The notes under the pieces are model-generated. The model did no database searches. It worked only from the letters and a program-made list of their open reading frames with translations, and was not told the origin of the DNA. A stretch of 64,000 nucleotides of DNA, taken from NCBI GenBank assembly GCA_963702955.1, contig OY969774.1:1860001-1924000 (forward strand). Reading direction: 5' to 3'. Origin of the DNA: VRUE01 sp963702955. GTDB taxonomy: Bacteria; Actinomycetota; Thermoleophilia; Solirubrobacterales; 70-9. Shown in pieces: positions 1 through 10,300 of this stretch (positions within the stretch are counted from its first letter, which is position 1; the number at the start of each line of letters is the position of its first letter). Position numbers and translations under genes: made by a program.

Positions 1-170
1 GCGCGGCGAGCGCCGCGGGCGAGCAGCAGGATGCCGAAGCGGACCTCGCCGAGGACAATCGGGTCGACCGCGATCGAGCGCTCGTTACGGCGCAGCCAGG
101 CGACGACGCGATCGTCGGGGTCCGGCTTGGTCGCCTCGGAGAGGACCTTGGCGTCGACCAGATGCTTCAA
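1..170 (-). CDS. VapC-like PIN-domain toxin (partial at window edge)
   Basis: The reading frame enters from the left edge and begins at a TTG (168-170), giving L-K-H-L-V-D-A-K-V-L-S-E followed by a VVAWLRR segment and an LGEVRFGILLL helix. That layout is typical of VapC PIN-domain ribonucleases: the first acidic residue sits in VDAK where most have DTN, and a conserved Glu lies in LGE. The TTG overlaps the antitoxin stop codon by two bases, the usual coupling of vapBC pairs. The C-terminal half, with the remaining acidic residues, lies outside the window. Whether the toxin is active cannot be judged because its antitoxin partner is broken. Confidence 0.6.
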   Translation of the reverse strand, partial: MKHLVDAKVLSEATKPDPDDRVVAWLRRNERSIAVDPIVLGEVRFGILLLARGARR

Positions 171-334
171 AGCGTGTCGGTCGACTCGGACTCGATCGGC
201 GTGAAGTAACCCTTCTCCGGGCACTCCAGCAGCCAATCGACCATGCCGGCGTTGGCCGGTGGCTTGACCCGCGTCAGCCGGTACTCGTCGACGCCGACGC
301 GCTCGATCTCGAACTCCTGCCCCGGCCGGATGTC
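167..334 (-). pseudogene. VapB/AbrB-type antitoxin remnant, N-terminus missing
   Basis: An open frame reads D-I-R-P-G-Q-E-F-E-I-E and ends with L-L-E-C-P-E-K-G-Y-F-T-P-I-E-S-E-S-T-D-T-L and TGA. RPGQEFEIE resembles the second half of an AbrB/SpoVT beta-barrel, and the tail resembles the toxin-neutralising peptide of VapB antitoxins. The codon directly before the Asp is a TAA stop (335-337), and no ATG/GTG/TTG precedes the domain. The stop codon of the neighbouring secreted-protein gene lies only 4 bp away at 339-341. The N-terminal half of the DNA-binding domain therefore appears to have been deleted when the neighbouring sequence was joined. An internal ATG would give only about 26 residues. 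Confidence 0.55.
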
Positions 335-338
335 TTAG

Positions 339-3300
339 CTACTTCTTCTTCTTCTTCGCCTTCGGCTTCGGGCCGAGCTTCAGGTTCACCTTCGAACCCG
401 CCGCCAGGGCCTTGCCCTGCCCCGGGGAGGAGGACTTGACCACGAGCGGGCCCTTTGCCTTCTTCGGCTTGGTCACCTTGCCGAGGGCGCAGTTTGCCGC
501 CCTGAGCGCGGACTTCGCCTGACCCAGGGTCTTGTTCTTCAGCTTGGGGACCACGCACTGCGCGGGGGGTGGCGGGGGCGGCGTGCCGCCCCCTCCGCCC
601 GTGCCTCCTCCGCCGCCGCCGGAGGCTTCCTTGTCGAAGGTCGCGGTGACGGTCGTGTCGGCGTTGAGGGTGACTTTGCAGCTGCCGGTGCCCGAGCAGC
701 CGCCGCCGCTCCAACCGGCGAAGCTCGAGCCCGAGGCCGCGGAGGCGGCGAGGGTGACTTCGGTGCCCTCGGGGTAGGTGGAGGCGCAGGTGGTTCCGTT
801 GCAGGTCACCGTGCCAGAGCCCGAGCCCGCCTTGTTGACGGTGAGCGTGTGGAGGATCGTCGTTTCGGTCTCGGTGATCGTCGTGTTGGCGCCCACCGCG
901 ACCGTGCAGGTGGTCGCGGTGTGGGAGTCACAGCCCCCCCAGGCGACCTGTTGGTGGGCGCCGGGGGTGGCGGTGAGGGTGACCGTGTCGGCCTCGTTGT
1001 AGGTGGCGGTGCAGCTGCCGGAGGCTTCTTTGCAGGCTGAGATCGCGCCTGAGACCGGGGCCGGAGAGGCGCCGGCCGAGACCGAGCCGGGGCCGGTGAC
1101 GGTCGCCGTCAGGGTGTGGGTGATCTTGGTGAAGGTCGCGGTCAGGGCGCTGTTCGCTTCGAGGTTGAAGGAGCAGTTGGCGGTGCCGGTGCACGAGGCC
1201 GCGGAGCCCGATCCGGCGCTCCAGCCCCCGAAGCTGGAGTGCAGCGCCGCGGTGCCCTTGACTTCGACCGCTTCGCCCTCGTTGTGGGGGCCCGCGCAGG
1301 AGCCGAAGCTTCCCGCTCCGAACTTGCATTCGACCGTGCCCGATCCGTTGCCGGCGGGGGTGATCGTGATCGTGTGGGTGATCTTGGTGAAGGTCGCGGT
1401 CAGGGCGCTGTCTGATTCGAGGTTGAAGCTGCAGGGCGAGGTGGTGCATCCCGAAGCGGAGCCCGAGCCGGCGCTCCAGCCCCCGAAGCTGGAGTGCAGC
1501 GCGGCGGTGCCCTTGACTTCGACCGCTTCGCCCTCGTTGTGGGGGCCCGCGCAGGAGCCGAAGCTTCCCGCTCCGAACTTGCATTCGACCGTGCCCGATC
1601 CGTTGCCGGCGGGGGTGATCGCGATCGTGTGGGTGATCTTGGTGAAGGTCGCGGTCAGGGCGCTGTCTGATTCCAACGGGAAGACGCAGTTGGCGGTGCC
1701 GGTGCATCCCGATGCGGAGCCCGATCCGGCGCTGAAGCCGGTGAAGCTCGAGTGCAGCGCGGCGGTGCCCTTGACTTCGACCGCTTCGCCCTCGTTGTGG
1801 GGGCCCGCGCACGATCCGAAGGCCCCGGCTCCGAACTTGCATTCGACCGTGCCGGTGCCGTTGCCGGCGGGGGTGATCGCGATCGTGTGGGTGATCTTGG
1901 TGAAGGTCGCGGTCAGGGCGCTGTCTGATTCGAGGTTGAAGGAGCAGGGCGAGGTGGTGCAGCCCGAAGCCGAGCCCGATCCGGCCGAGAAGCCCGCGAA
2001 GGCCGAGTGCAGCGCCGCCGTCGCCTTGACTTCGACCGCTTCGCCCTCGTTGTGGGGGCCCGCGCAGGAGCCGAAGCTTCCCGCTCCGAACTTGCATTCG
2101 ACCGTGCCCGATCCGTTGCCGGCGGGGGTGATCGTGATCGTGTGGGTGATCTTGGTGAACGGGGCGTTGACCGAGCTGTTGGCGTTGATCGTGAATTCGC
2201 ACGTCGCTTTGCCCGTGCAGGAGATCGAGCCGGTTCCGGTGTCATAGCCGGCGAATTCGGTGTGGGCGCCGGGGGCGGGGATCAGCTTCAGTTCGGTGCC
2301 TTCGGTGTAGGCGGGGTGGCAGGGGGAGTCGGTTCGTTCGCCGCCGTTTACTTCGCAGTTGACCGAGCCGGTGCCGGTGCCCGTGGAGGTGTCGATCGCC
2401 AGCGACTTCTGGCCGGCCAAGACGAAGCTCGCTTCGACCGTCTTTGCGGCGTCTATTTCCAGTTCGCATTCGTTGCCGGTGACACTGTCGCAATCGCCTG
2501 ACCAGGCGGCGAACTCCCAGCCGGTTTCTGCTTCGGCGGTGAGCTTGACCGCGGTGCCGAAGGGGAGTTCGGTGAACGGGGGACAGGGGCCGAAGCCGGT
2601 GCCTTCGTCGCATTCGGCTTCGACGCTGCCTTCGCCGCTGGTGTTGACCGTGAGGGCGAAGGTTTCGAGGGCGAAGGTCGCTTCGACTTCGGAGTCTTCG
2701 ATGATTTTGAAGGTGCAGGGCGAGGCGGTGCAGCCTGTGGCCGAGCCGGTGCCGGAGAGGCTTTCGATTTCGGCGCCCGTGTCAGGAATGGCAGTGACCT
2801 TGACTTCGGTCCCGTAGGGGAGTTCGCTCAGCGGGTCGGCGCAAGCTTCGAAGACGGCACCTTCCTTGCATTGGACTTCGACCGTGCCGGGGCCTTCTTC
2901 TTCGATTTCCAGTTCGCGGGTTTCGAGGGCGAAGACGGCGTCCACTTCGGAGGCTTCTTCGAGCGTGAAGGGCCCGCAGGGGGAAGCCGAGCAGGCTTCG
3001 GCCGAGCCCGTGCCGTTTTCGAAGCCTTCGAAGGTCGAGCCTTCGCCTTCGACCGCGACCAGTTCGAGTTCGGTGCCTTCGGGATAGGTGGCTTTGCAGG
3101 GTTCGTCAACGGTGGGGCCGCCGTTCACTTCGCAGTTGACCTGACCGACGCCGGCGCCGGGCTCGTTGATCGTCAGCGAGACCGGCGGGGGGCCGGTGGC
3201 TTCGAAGGTGGCTTTGATGATGATTTCTTTGCCACCAAAGGTGATGGCTGCACAAGCCCCGGCGGTCGGCGCTTCACCGCATTCCACGTTGATGCCTTTT

Positions 3301-3596
3301 TCGAGCTTCCAGCCCATGAATTTGGAGCCGGGGGCGGCTATGTGTGCTGCGTAGATACCGGTGAGCCCTTCGTTTGTCACGGTTTCGACGTCGCAGGTGC
3401 CCGTCTTTGTTTCCGTTGCACCGTTCCACTCGCATTCGAGTTTCGGGTTGCCCTCGAAGGTGCCTTCTCCCAACACTTCCCCCGAGCCGTTGCCGGCGAA
3501 GACGATGTGCGCGAGAGGATTGGCGCTCGCGGCGGCCGGGAGGAGGACGAGCAGAAGGGCAGTGGTGAGAGCGGTGAGCAGATGCAGGCGGCGCAT
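339..3596 (-). CDS. Secreted InlB B-repeat-like protein with C-terminal PASTA domain
   Basis: A 1085-residue protein predicted to be exported: MRRLHLLTALTTALLLVLLPAAASA is a clear signal peptide. The ATG at 3596 is chosen because GAAAGGAAG lies just upstream and the longer frame adds 18 hydrophilic residues before the signal. The body is a string of roughly ten ~80-residue units with motifs such as FAGWSG, GSGTVEC and TATF, typical of divergent InlB B-repeats. Each contains paired Cys that could form disulfides. Four central units are nearly identical in DNA. A Gly-rich then Pro-rich linker leads to a PASTA-like domain (VVPKLKNKTLGQAKSALRAANC) and a poly-Lys tail. The ligand is unknown; PASTA suggests cell-wall association. 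Surface or adhesive function is inferred. Confidence 0.75.
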   Translation of the reverse strand: MRRLHLLTALTTALLLVLLPAAASANPLAHIVFAGNGSGEVLGEGTFEGNPKLECEWNGATETKTGTCDVETVTNEGLTGIYAAHIAAPGSKFMGWKLEKGINVECGEAPTAGACAAITFGGKEIIIKATFEATGPPPVSLTINEPGAGVGQVNCEVNGGPTVDEPCKATYPEGTELELVAVEGEGSTFEGFENGTGSAEACSASPCGPFTLEEASEVDAVFALETRELEIEEEGPGTVEVQCKEGAVFEACADPLSELPYGTEVKVTAIPDTGAEIESLSGTGSATGCTASPCTFKIIEDSEVEATFALETFALTVNTSGEGSVEAECDEGTGFGPCPPFTELPFGTAVKLTAEAETGWEFAAWSGDCDSVTGNECELEIDAAKTVEASFVLAGQKSLAIDTSTGTGTGSVNCEVNGGERTDSPCHPAYTEGTELKLIPAPGAHTEFAGYDTGTGSISCTGKATCEFTINANSSVNAPFTKITHTITITPAGNGSGTVECKFGAGSFGSCAGPHNEGEAVEVKATAALHSAFAGFSAGSGSASGCTTSPCSFNLESDSALTATFTKITHTIAITPAGNGTGTVECKFGAGAFGSCAGPHNEGEAVEVKGTAALHSSFTGFSAGSGSASGCTGTANCVFPLESDSALTATFTKITHTIAITPAGNGSGTVECKFGAGSFGSCAGPHNEGEAVEVKGTAALHSSFGGWSAGSGSASGCTTSPCSFNLESDSALTATFTKITHTITITPAGNGSGTVECKFGAGSFGSCAGPHNEGEAVEVKGTAALHSSFGGWSAGSGSAASCTGTANCSFNLEANSALTATFTKITHTLTATVTGPGSVSAGASPAPVSGAISACKEASGSCTATYNEADTVTLTATPGAHQQVAWGGCDSHTATTCTVAVGANTTITETETTILHTLTVNKAGSGSGTVTCNGTTCASTYPEGTEVTLAASAASGSSFAGWSGGGCSGTGSCKVTLNADTTVTATFDKEASGGGGGGTGGGGGTPPPPPPAQCVVPKLKNKTLGQAKSALRAANCALGKVTKPKKAKGPLVVKSSSPGQGKALAAGSKVNLKLGPKPKAKKKKK
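1114..2146 (-). repeat. Four tandem ~255/258-bp coding repeats
   Basis: The string gtgtgggtgatcttggtg recurs at 1114, 1372, 1627, 1885 and 2140, with spacings of 258, 255, 258 and 255 bp. The intervening DNA is nearly identical between copies, including synonymous positions. Each unit encodes one InlB-type repeat (THTIxITPAGNG to ALTATFTK) of 85-86 residues. DNA-level identity points to recent duplication or gene conversion, so copy number may vary between strains. Confidence 0.9.
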
Positions 3597-3646
3597 CGAT
3601 GCTTCCTTTCGCTTGAGGTGAGGTGAATGTCTGGGTCGATTCGGGC

Positions 3647-6600
3647 TCATCGGCGGCCCCCGGTCTTCGCGCGGGCGCCTCGGTGGGCGCGGTGGCGCTT
3701 GTGGGCGCGCTTGCAGTTGGCCCTCAGCACCGGGCGGGTGTCATAGGCCTTGCCGTTCTGGGCGATCAGGTTGCCCTTGGCCTTGTGCGTGCCCGCGCAG
3801 AGGTCGGTCGAGTTGACGAACAGGCCCTTCTTGCCCCCCTGCATCTCGACGATCGCTTTGGAGACCGGCGCGTCGGGGGCGCCTTCGACGGTGGCTCGCA
3901 GGCCGCCGTGGGAGGAGTCGATCCGCACGACTACGTCGATGTCGACGAGGCCGTGCAGGGCGAAGACGGCGTCGGGGAGGTTGTGGCTCGATGAGCGCAG
4001 GTAGACGGGGCCGCTCAACGGTTCTGCCAGCAGCGGGCTGTAGGCGGTCACCTGGCCGTAGACGGAGGCCGGCGGGCACGCGGAGCCGTTGCCGGCTCCG
4101 GCGGCGAACTGGACCCTGGTGCAGATCGTCCCGAAGTGGCCCTGTTCGATGAACTCCGAGGTGGGGAAGGTAAGCGCCAGGCGGGAGAGGTTGGCGTCGC
4201 CGGGACGGGGGGTGTAGGTGGCGTTGAGGGCGGGGAACTTGCCTCGCTTCGTGCCGCCCTTCAGCTTCAGGCCGAGCTTGGGGGCGAAGCCGAGGGAGGC
4301 GCAGCCCGCCGCCTGGTAGCGCGAGGAGAGGGTTACCGGGGACTCGGGACGGGGTTCCAGCGCGGTGCCGTCGCCCCAGATCGTCGAGGAGGCCGAGAAC
4401 GGTTCGCAGGAGGTCGCGTTGAGGGTGAATTCGGGCTTGTCCGCGTAGACATGCAAGTCGCGCAGGTTCAGCGGGATCCCCTTGAGGATGTGGGGGATCG
4501 GGTCCGATGCGGCGCCGTCGACTTCGCCGACGTAGGTGACCGGGTTGAGGCGCAGGGCCTCCCTTACGACCACCACCCCCGCGTCGAAGGGCCCGGCGAC
4601 CGCGGGGGTGATCGATACGGCGCTTATCGGGTCGCCGTGGTAGGGACCGGCGAGGTAGAGCTTGCCCGGGACGTAGGTGAGCTGGTTGCCGACGCCGGCG
4701 CCGGCCACGGTGCGGCCGATCTGCGATGCGGCCGGGCAGGATGGGTCGGCCAGCTCTTCGGTGCCCCCGTGGGGCCCGGTGCGGCCCTTGGCCTTCGCGA
4801 TCGCCTGATCTGAGCAGTAGGGGATGCCGGCTAGTTTGGGAACGACTCCCGGAGGCAGGACGAAGGAGAATTTGCCCATGTCCTGTTCGCCGTCTTGGCG
4901 GGTCAGGCGCATGACGAAGGGCGAGTAGCTTCCCGCCTGGTTGTTCAGGGTTCCGGCTTCGAAGCCGGGGTGGAAGGGGGCGGGGCCGGAGGGGCAGGCG
5001 CCGCCCGTGACGCCGCGATCGATCGTGAAGGGGGCGGTGCGTTCGACGACTTCGCCCGGTTCGGGGTTGTCAGGGTCCTGGGCCGACCAGGGGACGAACT
5101 TCGCCACGGTGGTGTAGGTGCCGCAGGCGGGTGGGGTGACCAGGGGAGCTCTGCCTCCTTCGCGGAAGTGCAGCTTGAAGGAGGAGAAGGGGACCTGGGG
5201 GACGTCGTCGAAGGTGGAGACGAGTTGGCCGGTGGCGGGGTCGGGTTCGACCTTGCCGGCCTGCTTGACGAGGATGCCGCGGTCGGGGATCTTGGCGACC
5301 AGGTAGAGGCCGATCAGAGTGTGGGTGGGGTTCTCGTAGGGGGTAGCGACGTAGAGAGACCCCTCGACGTCCTCTTCGAGCAGTGGCGTGGAGATCTTGA
5401 CCGAGCCGATCTTGGACGCTTCCGGGCAGCCCTCGCCCGGGCCGGAGTCATAGCGCTCCCTCGCGTAGTCGGCTTGCGAGCAGGTGGCGAGTCCTTCTGC
5501 CTGAGAGGGATTGACAGTCACCCCCTCGGGCAAGGCGACGGTGACCTTCTTGAACTGGGCTTCGCTCTTCGCGCCTTCTTTGGCTTCTTCGGGCCACTGG
5601 TTCGGCAGGTCGAGACCGAAGTCCAGGCCCGAGGGGTTGGAGGCCAGGCGCGAGGTGAGGGCGTTTGAGATTTCGGGGTCGAAGGGGACCTGGTTGCAGG
5701 CCCGCAGCTGGGGGCCGGTGAACAGCGGCCGGTCGACGAGGCTGCCCAGCGGGGTGTTCCAGGGTTCGGCCTTGCCGCGGTAGGCCAGCGGGTCCCTGCA
5801 GGAGGCCGGCAGGCGCAAAAGCGGCGACCGTTCGGAGTTGGACGGGTCTTCGCATGGCCCTTCGGGCAGGAAGTAGACGCAGTTCCAGCCGCGGGAGGAA
5901 TCGTGGCGGGGGTCTCCGGGGACCCCCCAGAGGCTGAGCGTCGCCGAGAGCACCTGGGCGGTCTGGGGGGCGTTCCTGACTTCGCCGGTGATCCGGTATT
6001 CGTCTTCGGGATCCACCGAGGTGTCGATCAGCACCGGCACGCCGACCGCCTTGAAGCCGAAGCGGGCCGGCTCGCCGTGCTGGGGGGGGAGGGCGAAGAC
6101 CGGCACCGCCTCACGCAGGAGGCCGAAAAGGGAGTGTTCGATGATCGTCACCGAGGCGACGCCTACCGCGCTCGAGTCCGGGCATTCGTTGAGGATGTCG
6201 CTGGCTGAGGTCCCGCCGAGGAAGGTCGCGAGGTCACACGGCTTCACCGAGCGCGCCGAGCCAGCCAGCCCGGCGGGCAGGCTGACCGCGGTGTTGCGCG
6301 GGATCGCGGGCTGGACGACCACCGCTTCGCGGCGCGAGGAGCCGATCACAGGGCCGGAGTTGAACTGGATCGTGTTGGTCAGCTGGAAGGGGTTGGTTCC
6401 GGCTTCTTCGGCGGCCCCCCCTCCCTCTGCTTCGGCGAGGGCGGAGAAGCTTTCGATCCCGAAGGGGACGGGGGCCGAGCTGACGTTCACTGGCTGGGAG
6501 ATGCTCTGCGTCGGGGCGTTGGCGCCGGAGAGCGTGACCTGCCCCGCCTCGGCGCCGCCGCCGGCTTTGATCGCGACCTGGAGTTCGACTTCGATCGCTT

Positions 6601-7351
6601 CATAGGAGGGCAGCACGCCTTCGAAGCTGCAGTCGAGGCGGCCGGTCTCTTCGGGCGTGGTTTCGATCGCGCAGTCGATCGGCCCGGCGCTTCCCTGGGC
6701 GCCGGCGAAGGCTTCGACGCCGTAGGCCTGCACGCCTTCGGGCAGGTCGTCGGTGATCTGAAGCGGGGTCGAGGTGGCGTCGAGGGGAGCGTCGCCGAGG
6801 TTGGTCGCGGTGATCGCCAGGCGGCCGGAGCCTTCGCTGATGACCTTCGCTTCGGCGCTGCCGAGGGTGAAGCTGTCTTCGGGTTCGAAGGGGCTGGGGA
6901 GGACGAGCGGGGTGAGCGCCAGCGGCGCCACCCAGTGCCCGGGGGTGGTTAGGTCGAAGGGGCCTTCGCCGAGGTTGGCGGGGCCTGAGACCTGCACTTC
7001 GGTTTCGTAGAGGCCTTCGAGTAGTTCGGCGAGGGCGGCGGAGGTTTCGGTAGCCGCGAACCCGGTTTCGGCTTCGCAGACTTCGGTGGCGCTCTGGAAG
7101 AAGAATTCGCCTGTGCCCAGGCAGCCGGCCGCTTCGCCGCCGACCTCGATCCGGGCGATCACCGATTCGCCGAGCAGGTCGAGGTCGACCTTGGCGGTGC
7201 TCACCTCCTGCACCTCGCTTTGGTCGGGGGCCACCTGGAGGTTGGTCGGGCGCGAGCCGCCGAGCAATTGCCACCATGGGGAGGTCGCCTGCGCCGATGC
7301 GGGCAGGGCGAACAGCGCCAGGGCGGCGAGGAGCGGGGCGAGGCGTCTCAT
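3647..7351 (-). CDS. Large secreted protein of unknown function, basic C-terminal tail
   Basis: A 1234-residue protein with signal peptide MRRLAPLLAALALFALPASAQA. The ATG at 7351 is preceded by AGGAGGG and overlaps the stop of the upstream gene (ATGA at 7348-7351), so the two are translationally coupled. The body has no motif I recognise. It is rich in acidic, Pro and Gly residues, has scattered Cys (for example CPPASVYGQ, CPEASKIGSV and CPAASQIGRT, which look like an internal CPxAS-x-IG repeat), and ends in an Arg/His/Lys-rich tail (CKRAHKRHRAHRG...GGRR). The CPxAS/SxIG units recur at least four times. Export and association with the neighbouring NHL protein are inferred from operon structure. 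No enzymatic function can be assigned. Confidence 0.7.
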   Translation of the reverse strand: MRRLAPLLAALALFALPASAQATSPWWQLLGGSRPTNLQVAPDQSEVQEVSTAKVDLDLLGESVIARIEVGGEAAGCLGTGEFFFQSATEVCEAETGFAATETSAALAELLEGLYETEVQVSGPANLGEGPFDLTTPGHWVAPLALTPLVLPSPFEPEDSFTLGSAEAKVISEGSGRLAITATNLGDAPLDATSTPLQITDDLPEGVQAYGVEAFAGAQGSAGPIDCAIETTPEETGRLDCSFEGVLPSYEAIEVELQVAIKAGGGAEAGQVTLSGANAPTQSISQPVNVSSAPVPFGIESFSALAEAEGGGAAEEAGTNPFQLTNTIQFNSGPVIGSSRREAVVVQPAIPRNTAVSLPAGLAGSARSVKPCDLATFLGGTSASDILNECPDSSAVGVASVTIIEHSLFGLLREAVPVFALPPQHGEPARFGFKAVGVPVLIDTSVDPEDEYRITGEVRNAPQTAQVLSATLSLWGVPGDPRHDSSRGWNCVYFLPEGPCEDPSNSERSPLLRLPASCRDPLAYRGKAEPWNTPLGSLVDRPLFTGPQLRACNQVPFDPEISNALTSRLASNPSGLDFGLDLPNQWPEEAKEGAKSEAQFKKVTVALPEGVTVNPSQAEGLATCSQADYARERYDSGPGEGCPEASKIGSVKISTPLLEEDVEGSLYVATPYENPTHTLIGLYLVAKIPDRGILVKQAGKVEPDPATGQLVSTFDDVPQVPFSSFKLHFREGGRAPLVTPPACGTYTTVAKFVPWSAQDPDNPEPGEVVERTAPFTIDRGVTGGACPSGPAPFHPGFEAGTLNNQAGSYSPFVMRLTRQDGEQDMGKFSFVLPPGVVPKLAGIPYCSDQAIAKAKGRTGPHGGTEELADPSCPAASQIGRTVAGAGVGNQLTYVPGKLYLAGPYHGDPISAVSITPAVAGPFDAGVVVVREALRLNPVTYVGEVDGAASDPIPHILKGIPLNLRDLHVYADKPEFTLNATSCEPFSASSTIWGDGTALEPRPESPVTLSSRYQAAGCASLGFAPKLGLKLKGGTKRGKFPALNATYTPRPGDANLSRLALTFPTSEFIEQGHFGTICTRVQFAAGAGNGSACPPASVYGQVTAYSPLLAEPLSGPVYLRSSSHNLPDAVFALHGLVDIDVVVRIDSSHGGLRATVEGAPDAPVSKAIVEMQGGKKGLFVNSTDLCAGTHKAKGNLIAQNGKAYDTRPVLRANCKRAHKRHRAHRGARAKTGGRR

Positions 7352-10300
7352 CGATGGGCCCTCCTGTGGTGCTTGGCTTGGCGGCGGTGGGACTTGGCGC
7401 AGACGACCTTGCCCTTGTGCCTCGCCTTGCGCTTGCCCTTCGGGCAGCGCCCCCGTGGCGCCGCGGCGGGTCCTTCGCGCACGTTGCCGGGACCCTGGAA
7501 GGAGGCTGAGGCGGGGGTGGGGTCGTTGGGCGGGATGTAGGGGGGTTGGCAGGCTTCGCCCTGGCATTCGGCCCTCGGTTCGAGCTTTGCCGGGATGCCG
7601 TCCACGCGGGCGTCATAGACGTCGGTGACGCGGTCTTCGTCGGTCACGGACAGCGGCGCCGCGGTGAGGAAGAAGGCGTCTCCTCCTCCTTCGCTCGCGT
7701 CGAGGAAGGCCGATTCGCCTTCGCCGGTGCCCGAGGAGATCAAAGAGACGCAGCCGCCTCCTGCGCTGCGGGCGGTGCCGGCGTCTCCCGAGGAGGGGGT
7801 GCAGGTGCCCACTCCGGAGGGCTCGTACTGATAGACGTCCCAGTTGCCGTTGGAGTCGCCCGCGACCAGGGAGCCGGCGACGTTGAAGAAGAGGCGGCCG
7901 TCGTCGTGGAGGGCCCGGGAGCGGTAGACGGAGGGGGCGCCGAAGTTTTCCAGTTTGCTCGCCTCGGGCAGCGTCGCGGCGAGCGACACGCCGGTCCACA
8001 GTCCCTGCGGGTCCGACGCCGCGGTCCCGTTCGCCGACCCGCCGGTCAGTCCCTTCGGCCGGCCGCCGCCGGGATCGCACGAGGCGCAGAGCAGCCCGCC
8101 TTCGCCGCCGTTGGCCTCGGCGTCGTAGAGGAAGACCTCCTGGTCGGCCGCGCCGCTCTTGGCGTCGGCGTTGTCGTAGCCGCTCAGCGGCAGGCTCGAC
8201 ATGAAGGCCAGGTAGCGACCCGAGGGGGAGGCGGTGGCGGTCTGTTTCCAGGCGGCGATCCCTCCCCCGAGGCTGCCCCAGTCATTCGAGTCCGCACCGG
8301 CCAGCGTCGCGAGGAAGCCGATCCCGGCCCCCTGCCGCCACCGATAGAGGTTTGGCTGTCCAGGGGTCGGCGAACGCCCTTCGGCGTTCTCGCCCGAAAG
8401 CACCCCCTTGGCGACGAAGTAGGCCTGCGTCGCGTCTTCGGCCATCCCGGCGAGGAGGCCCTGCACTTCGGCGCTTTCGAAGGCGTTCTCCGGGTTCTCG
8501 GTGTGGGCGGTGAGGTCGACGAGGTCGCATCCCAGGTGTCCTTCCTGGATAACCACCGAGCAGCGGTAGAGGTCGGCGCCTTCTTCGTTTGCGTCTTCGG
8601 TCAGGTTCTGGGTGTCGGTGAAGAGAGCCGCCGCGCCGTCCGGGCTGGCGCCCTGGAAGATCGGCTCGACTGCGCCGGTGCCGAAGGCGCCTTCCTGTTC
8701 CGCGTCGAGCCGCAGGGTTTCCCCGCGCCCCAGGTCGCGCAAGTAGAGGCCGGTCGGGTTTCCGTTGGTCGGGCCGGCGCTCCAGAAGACACGCGAGCCG
8801 TCTTCGGAGACCGCGCCCCGCGTTGACGCTTCGCCGGAGCCGAGCTTGGCTTCGACCGCCTTGTCTTCCGATCCCGGCAGGACGCTCACCGGCTGCAGGC
8901 GCCCGCTCGGCGGCGCTGCCGCCGTCCACTCGTAGAGGGCGTTCGCGGAGGCGTCTTTTGCCAGCGGCACGATCGACCCGAGCAGCACGTGCTCGAGGCT
9001 GGGGGTAGCGCCCCGCACGGTCGCCGCGCTGTGGGCCTTGCCGAGGTCGGCGCCGCCGAATTCGGTGCCTTCGGGAACGTCGGCGAAGCCCGGGGCGCCG
9101 CTGAGCAGCGGGGTGTAGGACGGGGAAGCCGTGTTCTGGCGCAGATACGGGGTTCGTTCGGTCGCCTCGGGGGACAGCGGCGTGGAGGTGCGGGGCTCCA
9201 AGAGGGCGTTGGCGAGCTGGGTGTCGAAGAGCTTGTATTCGTAGCCTTCGCCGGTGGTCGGCGTTTCCACTACGGCGTTGGGCGGCGTCAGGTCCTCCGA
9301 GCTCCAGCCGCCGCCGGCGCCGCGCCGCGCGAGCGCCGAGGAGCGTTCGGGGGCGCGGTTGCCCTGCGGGGCGGCTTCGATCGAGCCGGCGCTCAGATAG
9401 GCGATCGCCTCGCCGTTGGCGGCGGCCTGAATCTGGCCTTCGCCCCCCCCTCCGACGCCGATGCTCGCGCCGTACTTCTTCGGCGGGCTGACCATCTCCC
9501 AGGCGCGGTTGTCGGCCAGCGAGAAGCCAAGCGTCGCCGACTGGGTGGCGAAGGAGAGGTCGGCGCCGTGCACCAGGTATTCGCTGCCTTCGCGCGTATC
9601 GGAGGCGACGAAGCGGTAGAAGTAGGCGGTCGAGGGCTCGAGGCCGCTGAGCGCCACGGCGACTTCGATGTCGCCGAAGCTCGCCGGCAGGCCGAGGTGG
9701 GCGCTCTGCGCACAGCCGCCGCTCGAGCAGGGGGAGGTGCCGTATTCCAGCCACCATTTGCCCGCCACTCCCAACGGGTCGAGCTTTGCGTGCACGGAGG
9801 CGTCGTGGGCGGCGAGGGCGCTCGCCCACTGGGCGTCGATCGCCACCGCGGGGCGGGTGGTGAAGGTCGTGTCTTCGCCCGCGGCCGTTCCCGCTTCGTT
9901 TTCGGCGACGAGGCGGAAGTGGTAGGTCGTGTCGGGGGTCAGCCCTTCGATCGGCACGCTGAGCGCTTCGGCTTCATATCCGCTCCCCGGCAGGGTCTCT
10001 TCGGGGGTTTCGCTGCCGTAGCTCTCGTCGGTGCCGTACTCGAAGCGGTAGCTGGTCGGGTGGCCCTCGGGGTTGAGCTGCGCGGCGAGCGTCGCGGCGG
10101 TGGGCAGGATGTCTTCGGCGCGCTGGTCTTCGGGCAGCGGGCCGGGTTCGGGAAGCGGGAAGGCCTGCACGGCGACCCGTTCCTTGGCTTCCGCGCCGCC
10201 ATTGTCGGAGGCCCCGGTGGAACTGGTCGTGTAGAGCGTCCGGCCCGTATGGTCCGCGGCCAGGGCGTTGCCGTAGGGCTCCCCGATCACCTGCCCGGCG

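Noticed and set aside
1003..2247. 414-codon plus-strand frame with periodic sequence
   Set aside because: The periodicity is just the antisense of the InlB repeats; no start signal or signal peptide.
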